The notes under the pieces: generated by a model
Seen by the model: the letters and a program-made list of their open reading frames with translations, nothing else
Told to the model about the DNA's origin: nothing
Database searches by the model: none
In this document: positions 24,449 to 31,381 of the stretch, in pieces
Layout of the letters: each line of letters opens with the position of its first letter
How positions within the stretch are numbered: position 1 is the first letter of the stretch
Made by a program: the position numbers and the translations under genes
Assembly: GCA_005878385.1 (NCBI GenBank)
Contig: VBMN01000077.1
Location: forward strand, 1-33,096
Length of the DNA stretch: 33,096 bases
Direction of reading: 5' to 3'
Origin: Methanobacteriota archaeon
GTDB lineage: Archaea; Thermoplasmatota; Thermoplasmata; RBG-16-68-12

Positions 24449-24610
24449 CGCGTTTTCCCGGAGGAAATTCGCGGACGAGGGGGCCCGTATCAGGGGAACC
24501 CCACAAAAAGGTTTGCGAAATCTCGGAGCGACAATCGATGCGTGTCGATGGCTCGATTTTTATTCGGGTCCGTTTATGATAGCAGCGGTCGAGACCGGAT
24601 AAAATGTTCA

Positions 24611-24664
24611 CGCTTGGAGCGACACGGCCTCGGTCGTCCGCAACGACCCTGTTCCCTCCAAGTG
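24611..24664. other. Extended stem-loop, possible structured RNA
   Basis: An outer stem CTTGGAG/CTCCAAG (7 bp, extendable by a G-U and a C-G pair), an inner ACA/TGT segment, and a terminal hairpin GGTCGT-CCGCA-ACGACC (6 bp, 5-base loop) are nested. The strand is undetermined. Confidence 0.4.
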
Positions 24665-24722
24665 CGCGGAGGATCAGAGCCCGATCGAGTCTGTTTTCAA
24701 GCTCGGATTCCCACGACCGCAT

Positions 24723-24732
24723 CCTTATCAAA
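24723..24732 (+). promoter_or_regulatory. TATA-like box of the PH-like membrane protein gene
   Basis: CCTTATCAAA is centred about 27 bases before the ATG at 24754. Confidence 0.5.
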
Positions 24733-24753
24733 TGGAACCTTTGTTCCCGGCCT

Positions 24754-25305
24754 ATGCCGAAGCGGCTCACCTTCGCGTATGGCCGCACCCAGGTCATCAG
24801 TCGCACCCTTTTTCTCCTGGGGCTGATCGCCCTCCTCGTGATCGCCGTCGCCCTCACCCCCTCGTTCCCCGCCCTCACGATCGCCATCCTTGGAGTGGTC
24901 CTCGCGGCCTACTTCGTCCTGTTCACGGTCTCTCCCTTGATGACGCAACATTGGGTCACCCGGTCGCGCCTCATCCTCCGCCAGGGTTGGTACTTCCGGG
25001 CCGTGATTCCCTTTTCCGACATCGACTCAATCGCCGAAGCGGACGATGCGGCCCGCACGCGGGTGCCGCTCGGCATCCACCGTCCCCTCGGGCAACCTGC
25101 GCTCTTCGTGACCGGGGGCCGGACGGGTCTCGTGTCCGTTCGGCTGCGCCGCCCACGCAGGTTCTGGCAGGCCTTCGGACTGTCCGCGACGGAAATCATC
25201 TTCGACGTGATCGACCGAGACGGCTTCCTCGCAGCCTTCGAAGAGCGCCGGGCCTCACTCTCGCCAGTCCAACCCGACCGTGCGCACGCCGAGCTTCGGG
25301 ATTAG
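24754..25305 (+). CDS. Membrane protein with a PH-like domain
   Basis: The 183-aa product has two adjacent membrane helices (about residues 17-64: LFLLGLIALLVIAVAL and ILGVVLAAYFVLFTV) and a cytoplasmic-looking domain. That domain starts WVTRSRLILRQGWYFRAVIPFSDIDS, a pattern typical of bacterial PH-like (bPH2/YdbS-type) membrane-associated domains. No catalytic motif is seen. The ATG at 24754 is supported by the TATA box 27 bases upstream; a longer in-frame reading begins far upstream in non-coding sequence. Its 3' end overlaps the NAD synthetase gene by 51 bases, the longest convergent overlap in the window. Confidence 0.78.
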   Translation: MPKRLTFAYGRTQVISRTLFLLGLIALLVIAVALTPSFPALTIAILGVVLAAYFVLFTVSPLMTQHWVTRSRLILRQGWYFRAVIPFSDIDSIAEADDAARTRVPLGIHRPLGQPALFVTGGRTGLVSVRLRRPRRFWQAFGLSATEIIFDVIDRDGFLAAFEERRASLSPVQPDRAHAELRD

Positions 25306-26091
25306 CGGCGGCTTGCGTTTGTGGACGCTCGCCGAGACCAGGGCTTCCACGTGACGAACGCGTTCGAGAGGCACTTGCGCCTTTTCCGCAATCGCCTCCG
25401 GCTCCATTTGCAGCTCGATCCCCAAGAGGACCCTATCCAGATCGGCGTACGTGATGCCAAGCTCGCCCTCGTCCGTCTGTCCTGGCCACAACCCCGCGGT
25501 GGGGGTCTTCTCTACAATTTCGTTCGGGAGGCCGAGGTGCACGGCCATCTCCTGCACCTGGGTCTTGTAGAGATCTCCGATCGGCATGAAGTCCGCACCC
25601 GTGTCGCCGAACTTGGTATCGTACCCAATTAGGATCTCGCTCTTGTTGCCGGTCCCCATCACCACGCGGTTCTCCGTGTTCGCTCCGTAGTACAAGACCG
25701 TCATCCGCGCCCGCGCACGAAGATTGCCCCGCGCGACAATGTTCGCCTCCGCCGCCTTGACCCGTTTCTCCAAGGCCGATGCGATCGGGCCGATGTTCAC
25801 AATCCGGAACTCGATCCCGATTGCCTTCGCGAACCTTCGCGCGTCCTTGAGGTCCCGGCCCCCTTTCCCGTCAGGCAAGGCGAGCGCGAGGACACGCTCG
25901 GGGCCAATGGAGTCCGCACACAGCTTCGCCACCAAGGCCGAATCGATGCCGCCACTGAGTCCGAGGATCACGCCGTTCCGGCCGCTCTCCTGGACGGAAT
26001 GGACGATGAAGGCTTCGATGATGAAGACTTGTTCCTCCCTGTAACGAGGGACGAGTTCCATTGCGGGCATCCCAACCTGACCATCCGACAT
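25255..26091 (-). CDS. nadE: NAD+ synthetase (ammonia-dependent)
   Basis: NadE makes NAD from deamido-NAD, ATP and ammonia, the last step of NAD synthesis. The PP-loop motif LSGGIDSALVAKL (residues 45-57) binds ATP, and GTGNKSEILIGYDTKFGDTGADFMPIGDLYK is the family's long catalytic segment (given here in parts: GTGNKSEILIGY, TKFGDTGADF). It lacks a glutaminase domain, so it uses free ammonia. The 278-aa length is normal. The ATG at 26091 is about 24 bases from the shared TATA element; ATGs at 26070 and 26061 are alternatives. The 3' end overlaps the PH-like gene. Confidence 0.96.
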   Translation of the reverse strand: MSDGQVGMPAMELVPRYREEQVFIIEAFIVHSVQESGRNGVILGLSGGIDSALVAKLCADSIGPERVLALALPDGKGGRDLKDARRFAKAIGIEFRIVNIGPIASALEKRVKAAEANIVARGNLRARARMTVLYYGANTENRVVMGTGNKSEILIGYDTKFGDTGADFMPIGDLYKTQVQEMAVHLGLPNEIVEKTPTAGLWPGQTDEGELGITYADLDRVLLGIELQMEPEAIAEKAQVPLERVRHVEALVSASVHKRKPPLIPKLGVRTVGLDWRE

Positions 26092-26111
26092 AAACCCTTC
26101 CGGCCGCGATG

Positions 26112-26119
26112 CCTTTATG
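26112..26119. promoter_or_regulatory. Shared bidirectional TATA element of nadE and the methyltransferase gene
   Basis: CCTTTATG on the plus strand is CATAAAGG on the minus strand. It is centred about 24 bases before the nadE ATG and about 33 bases before the methyltransferase ATG (26148). The two starts are 56 bases apart. Confidence 0.55.
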
Positions 26120-26147
26120 CGCGACAGTTCGGTTCATCGCAGGCTGA

Positions 26148-27008
26148 ATGAACGCGAACGAAGCCACCCTCGTCTGGGTCGATGAATACAGTCGGATGGC
26201 GGAAGCCTACGACAAGAACGTCGCACCCCGGTTCGAGCCGATCGCCCAGGAGGTCGTCCGGCTCGCCGCCCCGAAGCCGAACGAGCTATTCCTGGATGTG
26301 GGGACCGGGACCGGGCTGCTTGCCTGCCTCCTCGCTCCGCACGTCGTGCCGCAAGGCATCGTCGCGATCGACCTCGCGGACAACGCAATCTCGGTCGCCT
26401 CGTACCGCGCCGGGAACGCGGGGATTCGCAACATCCGATTCGAGATGCTCGATTCCCGGAATATCGTCTACCGCGGGAAGCTCTTCGACGGCGTGACGAG
26501 CAACCTCGGGGTCCCCGCCCTCGGATACGACCGGGTCTTCCAAGAAGTCCATCGTGTCCTCAAGCCCGGAGGCCGGTTCGTGTTCAGCGAGTGGCCGACC
26601 GAACCCAATCCCACCTTCGCAGCCGTTCGCGAGCTGCTCGGAGCCCACGGAACAATCACACCCTCGAAGGATCTTGCCCAGGTGCGGGAGGCGGTGCGCC
26701 TCGTGCGAACCGATCCGGAGGCGAAGGCCCTCGGCGACCCGGATGCGGTCTTCAAGGCGCTCGATGTGGCGGACTTCGACCATCGCGAGGTCGTGAAGAA
26801 AGAATTCCCGGTCCAGTTCACCGGTCTTGAGGAACTCGTCCGGTTCGCGGCGTCGTACGGTTGGTACGAACGGGAGCTGAGAGAAATGAAACCGGATAGG
26901 CGGGCGGCGTTTGATCAGGAACTGGCCGACCGACTCCGGCCACACACGCGATCCGACGGGGTGCACGACACGTGGAAGGTTCACTTCTTCGTGGCCCGAC
27001 GGACCTAG
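26148..27008 (+). CDS. Class I SAM-dependent methyltransferase
   Basis: The 286-aa product has a Rossmann methyltransferase core: motif I LFLDVGTGTGLLAC (47-60), the acidic ribose-binding position in IVAIDLADNAI, a DSRNI turn, and HRVLKPGGRFVFSEWPT. The C-terminal ~110 residues form a helical region with EELVRFAASYGWYERELRE that likely helps in substrate binding. This layout resembles UbiE/COQ5-like or small-molecule methyltransferases; the acceptor is not predictable. The start ATG follows the shared TATA element. The gene is divergent from nadE and is followed by the ABC transporter's own promoter. Confidence 0.9.
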   Translation: MNANEATLVWVDEYSRMAEAYDKNVAPRFEPIAQEVVRLAAPKPNELFLDVGTGTGLLACLLAPHVVPQGIVAIDLADNAISVASYRAGNAGIRNIRFEMLDSRNIVYRGKLFDGVTSNLGVPALGYDRVFQEVHRVLKPGGRFVFSEWPTEPNPTFAAVRELLGAHGTITPSKDLAQVREAVRLVRTDPEAKALGDPDAVFKALDVADFDHREVVKKEFPVQFTGLEELVRFAASYGWYERELREMKPDRRAAFDQELADRLRPHTRSDGVHDTWKVHFFVARRT

Positions 27009-27028
27009 GGAGGAACAGGGGCCGAAAC

Positions 27029-27037
27029 CCTATATAC
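27029..27037 (+). promoter_or_regulatory. TATA box of the ABC transporter operon
   Basis: CCTATATAC is a strong TATA match centred about 30 bases before the ATG at 27063, predicting a leaderless two-gene message. Confidence 0.7.
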
Positions 27038-27062
27038 GCGTCGCCTCAATGAAACGTCGCGC

Positions 27063-27758
27063 ATGGCCGATGAGCCGATCATCCGCGGGATTGATGCCCA
27101 CAAGACCTACAACTCCGGCCCTGTGACCGTCCACGCCCTTCGCGGCGTGAACCTCGAGATCCCGCGCGGCGAGATGGTCGCGATCATGGGTCCGTCCGGT
27201 TGCGGCAAGACGACGCTTCTGAACTGTTTCTCCGGCCTCGATGACCTCACGTCCGGGGACGTCCGGATCGAGGGTGTCTCCTTATCCGGGATGGATGACG
27301 ACGCGAAGAGTCGATACCGCTCCCGCCGGATGGGCTTCGTGTTTCAGTCGTACAACTTGCTGCCCGTCCTCACCGCGGCGGAGAACGTCGAGCTGCCCCT
27401 CCTCGTCGCGAGGGTCCCTGCCAAGGAGGCCCGCCGGAAGGCGCTCGCGATCATCGAACAGGTCGAGCTCAACGGATGGGCGCAACACAAGCCCGCCCAA
27501 CTCAGTGCGGGTCAGCAGCAACGCGTTGCGATTGCGCGGGCTCTCGTGAACGATCCCGCGATTGTATGGGCGGATGAACCGACCGGCAACCTCGATTCGG
27601 AAACGTCTGGACAGATCATGGATCTCCTGGTCCGGCTGAACCGCGAGCAGCGGCAGACGCTCGTCCTCGTCACGCACGACGCCATCGTGAGCTCGCGAGC
27701 GCATCGGATCCTCCGGATGCGGAACGGACAAATCGTCGAAGAGACGCGGAGCGCCTAG
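27063..27758 (+). CDS. ABC transporter ATP-binding protein (MacB/LolD type)
   Basis: This is the motor of a MacB-like exporter. It has Walker A GPSGCGKTT (43-51), the Q-loop VFQSYNLLPVLTAAENVELP typical of the LolD/MacB group (VFQSYNLLPVLTA seen here), the signature LSAGQQQRVAIARAL, Walker B IVWADEPTGNLD and the H-loop VLVTHD. Length (231 aa) matches single-domain members. The permease gene starts four bases after its stop, so they form one operon and one transporter. Such systems move lipoproteins, peptides or drugs, or act as mechanical transducers; the cargo is not visible from sequence. Confidence 0.96.
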   Translation: MADEPIIRGIDAHKTYNSGPVTVHALRGVNLEIPRGEMVAIMGPSGCGKTTLLNCFSGLDDLTSGDVRIEGVSLSGMDDDAKSRYRSRRMGFVFQSYNLLPVLTAAENVELPLLVARVPAKEARRKALAIIEQVELNGWAQHKPAQLSAGQQQRVAIARALVNDPAIVWADEPTGNLDSETSGQIMDLLVRLNREQRQTLVLVTHDAIVSSRAHRILRMRNGQIVEETRSA

Positions 27759-27762
27759 CCGC

Positions 27763-30705
27763 ATGGCCCTCCCGGAGATTGCCGCATCGGCGGTCGTCGT
27801 CGGGATTGTCCTTGTCAGCATTCTGATTGCGGCTCGGCCGTTGCTCGCACGGCTCGCGGCGCGTAACATCCGGCGCCGAACGACCCGCGTCGTCATCGTC
27901 CTCCTCGGTCTCTTGGTCGGGACCGCTGTCATCTCCTCGAGCCTCGTCGTCGGCGACACGCTGAGCTACATCTTCCTCGAGGACGTCTACGTCCGGCTCG
28001 GCGCCGTCGACGAAATCGTGTCGAACGAGTTCGGTGGCCAACTCTTCTCGTTCGCGGAGACGAACCTCACCCTGATTCGCGCCGACCTGGCGCTCGCGAA
28101 CAGTCCGATCGACGGTGCTGCGCCGACGTTGCTGAAAGTGATGCCGGTCCGCAACGTCGCGGGCAACAAAGGGAACCAGCAGATCACCGTGATCGGGCTG
28201 AATGCTTCCTACGAAGGGGCGTTCGGTCCGCTAACGACGCGCGACGGACGGTCAGTCGACACGGACTCCCTCCGGCCCGGCGAGGTCTTCGCGAACGCTC
28301 GGGCCGCAGCCGATCTGAACGCGACCCCTGGTCAAGATCTCACCCTGTTCTACGGGACGACGAACCAGACGCTCGTCCACCGCACTGTAGCGGATATCAT
28401 CCGCGATGAAGGCACCGCTTCGTACGAGCGACGCGCCATCCTCTTCATGGATCTCCGGAGGGCCCAATCCTCGTTCCGCGAGAACGGTTCCATCAACCTG
28501 ATCCGAGTCTCGAATGTTGGCGGGGTCGTCGAAGGCGCCGCCCTCTCGGACCGTGTCACGCAAGACCTCCGTCTGAGCATCGCGGGACGACATCTGGCAC
28601 TCCGCGTCCAAGACTCCAAGGCGAGTGGAATTGCACAGGCAGTCCAAATCGGTCGAGACGCAACGGATCTGTTCCTCGTCATGGGCGCGTTCGGGATCCT
28701 CGCGGGCATCCTTCTGATCGTGAACATCTTCGTCATGTTGGCCGAGGAGCGGAAGCCGGAACTCGGGATTGCGCGCGCGGTCGGCTTCCTCCGCCGAGAC
28801 CTTCTCACCGCGTTCGCCCTCGAGGGGACCTTCTACGCGATCGTCGCGGCGGCGCTCGGCGCGCTCGCGGGATTAGGACTCGGATACGTGATGATCTACT
28901 TCTTCGACAAACTGGTGCCTCACGGTGAGGTCGTCGTCACGTTCCACTTCGACCCCGCTTCCGTCGTCACGGCCTTCGTCGCGGGAACCGCCCTCACGTG
29001 GGTCACAATCCTCCTCGCCTCGTGGCGCGTGAGCCGCCTGAACATCGTCCGCGCCATTCGAGACCTCCCGGAACCCGCGACGGGGGAGCGGTCGCGCGCC
29101 ATCTTGACCGCCGGACTCCTCACGACCTTCGCGGGTCTCGCGCTCACGGCCTGGGGCTTCGCAACGGAAACCGGGATCGGGAAAATCCCAGGACCGCCCG
29201 TGGTCGCGATCGGTCTCGGGATCGCGGCAGCCTCGCGCGGACGGGCGCGGATCGCGCTCACGCTTGCGTCCGTCTTCAACCTCGCCTGGATCCTCGCACC
29301 GGTCGCCCTGTTGAACCAGAGGACGGACAACGTGTCCGTCGCCTTCGTGATGACGGGGATCATTCTCGTCGGTTCGAGCATCCTGATCGCGGTGTTCAAC
29401 GTGAGCGAGGTACTCCGGATCTTCCTCCGACGGGCGAGCCGGGGCGCGGGCCGGCCCGTCCTGATGACTGCTATCTCGTACCCGGCGGAGAAACGCTTTC
29501 GGACCGGGATGACGGTGGCGATGTTCGCCCTCATCCTGTTCATGGTCACGTTAATCTCGATGGTCCAGGGCCTCCAGGCCTCCAGCCTCGACACGTTCGT
29601 GCGGCAGCAATCCGGCGGGTACGACGTAATCGCGTACACGACATCGTACGGAGAGATCCCGAACTTCCGCCAAATCCTGCAGCAGAATTTCACCGACCTG
29701 AACCGGACGCTGGCCGGCGGGTTGAATGGGGTCTCCAGCGCGAGCGTCCTGCCCGCGAAGGTCCAGGCCGTCGGCGGGAATCGATCCTACGACTACACGC
29801 TTTGGGGCGTCGACAATTTCCTGCTCCGAAGCAACGGGTATGGGTTCACGAGCTTCCTTTCTTCCTTTGTGAATGAGTCGAGCGGGACGCGCGAGGCCCT
29901 GACGGATAGGACGTCCGTGTGGCTCTCCCTCCGATACAATCATACCCTGGCCATCGTGGACCGCAGTGCCGCAGGACCGAACCAATTCGTGCCGGACGAG
30001 AGCCGCCTGCGGGTCGTGCCCGGCGACCGAATTCGCGCGTTTGATGCGGCGGGACGCGCCGTGGACCTGACGATTGTCGGTGTCTTGGAGCAAGCGCTCC
30101 AGTTCACGTCGGGCGTTTTCGTGGACCAGGATGTCGTACGGGCGGTCTTTCCCGCGCAAGAGCGGTACACCGCGTACTTCTTCCAGATGGCCCCGTCCGC
30201 CGACGTTGGCGCGTTCCGGGCGGACCTCGAACGTGTCTTCTTCCCGTACGGGTTGCAGACGATCGACATCCGAGAGGAGATCGGTCGCGCCTTCGACGCA
30301 TCCCAGCAAGTTCTCACGTTGATGGAGGCGTACCTCGGCATCGGACTTCTCGTCGGGATCGCGGGGCTCGCGGTGATCACGCTCCGGGCGGTCGTCGAGC
30401 GTCGCACGCAGATCGGTGCGCTCCGCGCGATCGGTTTCACCCGTCGCATGGTCCTCTCGGTGTTCTTGCTCGAAATCGCGCTGATCGCCGTCTTGGGCGT
30501 CGGAATCGGAGTCGCCCTGGGAATCGTCTTCGCGTACAAGGTCTACCTGGTGTACTTCGCGGACATCATCGTGTTCAGCATCCCCTGGGACCGCCTCCTT
30601 CTCATCGTCGGCATCGCGTCGATCGCCGCGGTCGCGAGCACCGCGCAACCGGCCATCCGTGCTTCGCGCATTCCGCCGGCGGAAGCCCTGCGATACATCG
30701 AGTGA
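27763..30705 (+). CDS. Large MacB/FtsX-type ABC permease
   Basis: The 980-aa protein has an N-terminal helix, the segment RNIRRRTTRVVIVLLGLLVG typical of FtsX permeases (seen from residue about 35), a large external domain (about 75-290), a first FtsX block with three helices and the coupling motif EERKPELGIARAVGF, a middle helical section, a second external domain (about 600-850), and a final FtsX block with VERRTQIGALRAIGF and three helices. This two-block form is twice the size of MacB-type permeases, so a single polypeptide may serve as the whole membrane channel. The middle section's several extra helices are unusual. It is operonic with the ATPase before it. Confidence 0.93.
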   Translation: MALPEIAASAVVVGIVLVSILIAARPLLARLAARNIRRRTTRVVIVLLGLLVGTAVISSSLVVGDTLSYIFLEDVYVRLGAVDEIVSNEFGGQLFSFAETNLTLIRADLALANSPIDGAAPTLLKVMPVRNVAGNKGNQQITVIGLNASYEGAFGPLTTRDGRSVDTDSLRPGEVFANARAAADLNATPGQDLTLFYGTTNQTLVHRTVADIIRDEGTASYERRAILFMDLRRAQSSFRENGSINLIRVSNVGGVVEGAALSDRVTQDLRLSIAGRHLALRVQDSKASGIAQAVQIGRDATDLFLVMGAFGILAGILLIVNIFVMLAEERKPELGIARAVGFLRRDLLTAFALEGTFYAIVAAALGALAGLGLGYVMIYFFDKLVPHGEVVVTFHFDPASVVTAFVAGTALTWVTILLASWRVSRLNIVRAIRDLPEPATGERSRAILTAGLLTTFAGLALTAWGFATETGIGKIPGPPVVAIGLGIAAASRGRARIALTLASVFNLAWILAPVALLNQRTDNVSVAFVMTGIILVGSSILIAVFNVSEVLRIFLRRASRGAGRPVLMTAISYPAEKRFRTGMTVAMFALILFMVTLISMVQGLQASSLDTFVRQQSGGYDVIAYTTSYGEIPNFRQILQQNFTDLNRTLAGGLNGVSSASVLPAKVQAVGGNRSYDYTLWGVDNFLLRSNGYGFTSFLSSFVNESSGTREALTDRTSVWLSLRYNHTLAIVDRSAAGPNQFVPDESRLRVVPGDRIRAFDAAGRAVDLTIVGVLEQALQFTSGVFVDQDVVRAVFPAQERYTAYFFQMAPSADVGAFRADLERVFFPYGLQTIDIREEIGRAFDASQQVLTLMEAYLGIGLLVGIAGLAVITLRAVVERRTQIGALRAIGFTRRMVLSVFLLEIALIAVLGVGIGVALGIVFAYKVYLVYFADIIVFSIPWDRLLLIVGIASIAAVASTAQPAIRASRIPPAEALRYIE

Positions 30706-30746
30706 CAGGCCCACTGGCGCCGCATCCGGGCAGTCCGCGTCCAACC

Positions 30747-31250
30747 TCAGGGTGCCCTTTCTTTGCCGCCCCCCAATTCCAGAATGACTTCCTCAATATC
30801 CTTGCCGCGAGCGTTCGCGAATCCTCTGTCCAGGCCCGTCACCCGGAACCCGCACTTTTCCATGACGCGAACGGAACCGATGTTGTCCCTCGCGGCGCGA
30901 CCATAGATCGGCCTCTTCGTGAACTCGGTCAGAAATCGGGAGAGCGCCTTCGTGGCAATGCCTTGCCCCCAGAATTCCTTCCCAATCCAGTATGTCACCT
31001 CCTGCTTTCCGAACTGTTCATCGACGAACGTCGCGACATGACCGACCACACGGCCCTCGACCAGGATCGTTCGAATCGTGACTCGCGGATCAGCTCGTAT
31101 CCTTGTCCAATGCGCATCGAAGGCGTTTCGATCCGCGGGGTCCTTATGCGTGAATGCGGCCATGTAGATGGCGTCCGTGTCCAGTTGCTGCTCAAAGAAG
31201 ATCGGGAGGTCCCGCTCCTCCACCGGCCGCAATCGAACATCACTCGTCAT
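30747..31250 (-). CDS. GNAT-family N-acetyltransferase (RimJ/RimL-like)
   Basis: This transfers an acetyl group from acetyl-CoA to an amine. It has the N-terminal RLRPVEERDLPIFFEQQLD, the strand VTYWIGKEFWGQGIATKALS that includes the acetyl-CoA motif WGQGIATKA, and the C-terminal ARDNIGSVRVMEKCGFRVTG typical of RimJ/RimL and related protein or small-molecule acetyltransferases. The 167-aa length is normal. The start ATG at 31250 lies 11 bases from an inverted repeat (31261-31278) that resembles one upstream of the DUF72 gene. The substrate is not predictable. It is convergent with the ABC permease and divergent from valS. Confidence 0.9.
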   Translation of the reverse strand: MTSDVRLRPVEERDLPIFFEQQLDTDAIYMAAFTHKDPADRNAFDAHWTRIRADPRVTIRTILVEGRVVGHVATFVDEQFGKQEVTYWIGKEFWGQGIATKALSRFLTEFTKRPIYGRAARDNIGSVRVMEKCGFRVTGLDRGFANARGKDIEEVILELGGGKERAP

Positions 31251-31260
31251 TGGATCTCTA

Positions 31261-31278
31261 TACCTCTAAGTGGAGGTA
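31261..31278. repeat. Perfect inverted repeat, copy 2 of a two-copy element
   Basis: TACCTC-TAAGTG-GAGGTA, arms of 6 bp, just upstream of the GNAT gene. Its partner near the DUF72 gene (8205-8222) is imperfect. Confidence 0.55.
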
Positions 31279-31346
31279 TGCCGCGAAGCGTCTTCGACCT
31301 TGCGACGGGGGATCCGCGAAACAACGCGAGCTCGCGCGGAACAAGT

Positions 31347-31355
31347 CTTTTATGG
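31347..31355 (+). promoter_or_regulatory. TATA-like box of valS
   Basis: CTTTTATGG is centred about 31 bases before the ATG at 31382. Confidence 0.55.
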
Positions 31356-31381
31356 CCCCCTTGACTCTCGACGGCGCATCC

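Larger units (their letters stand above)
24408..24753. other. 346-bp intergenic region: candidate replication origin or RNA locus
   Basis: No protein gene is evident here. The region is more AT-rich than its surroundings and has several TATA-like elements on the plus strand. Near cdc6 it holds a perfect 7-bp inverted repeat (24429-24448). TTCC...GGAAA...GGGGG at about 24455-24483 loosely recalls the archaeal origin recognition box, and GGGG-AA-CCCC lies at 24493-24502. Further along, an extended stem-loop (24611-24664) and a weaker hairpin (about 24681-24708) follow. An origin beside cdc6 is typical for archaea, but none of this proves one. A small RNA is the alternative for the stem-loop part. 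Confidence 0.35.

Noticed and set aside
24565-24595. A tRNA-like T-arm (GGTCGAGACC) in the region before the PH-like gene
   Set aside because: No matching D-arm, anticodon arm or acceptor stem around it.
22623-24602. A 659-aa open frame on the plus strand across signal peptidase and cdc6
   Set aside because: It is antisense to cdc6 and out of frame with the peptidase; long open frames on the opposite strand are expected in GC-rich DNA. Its translation is Arg/Glu-rich with no family motif.
29551-30744. A 397-aa open frame opposite the ABC permease
   Set aside because: Antisense shadow; charged low-complexity translation.
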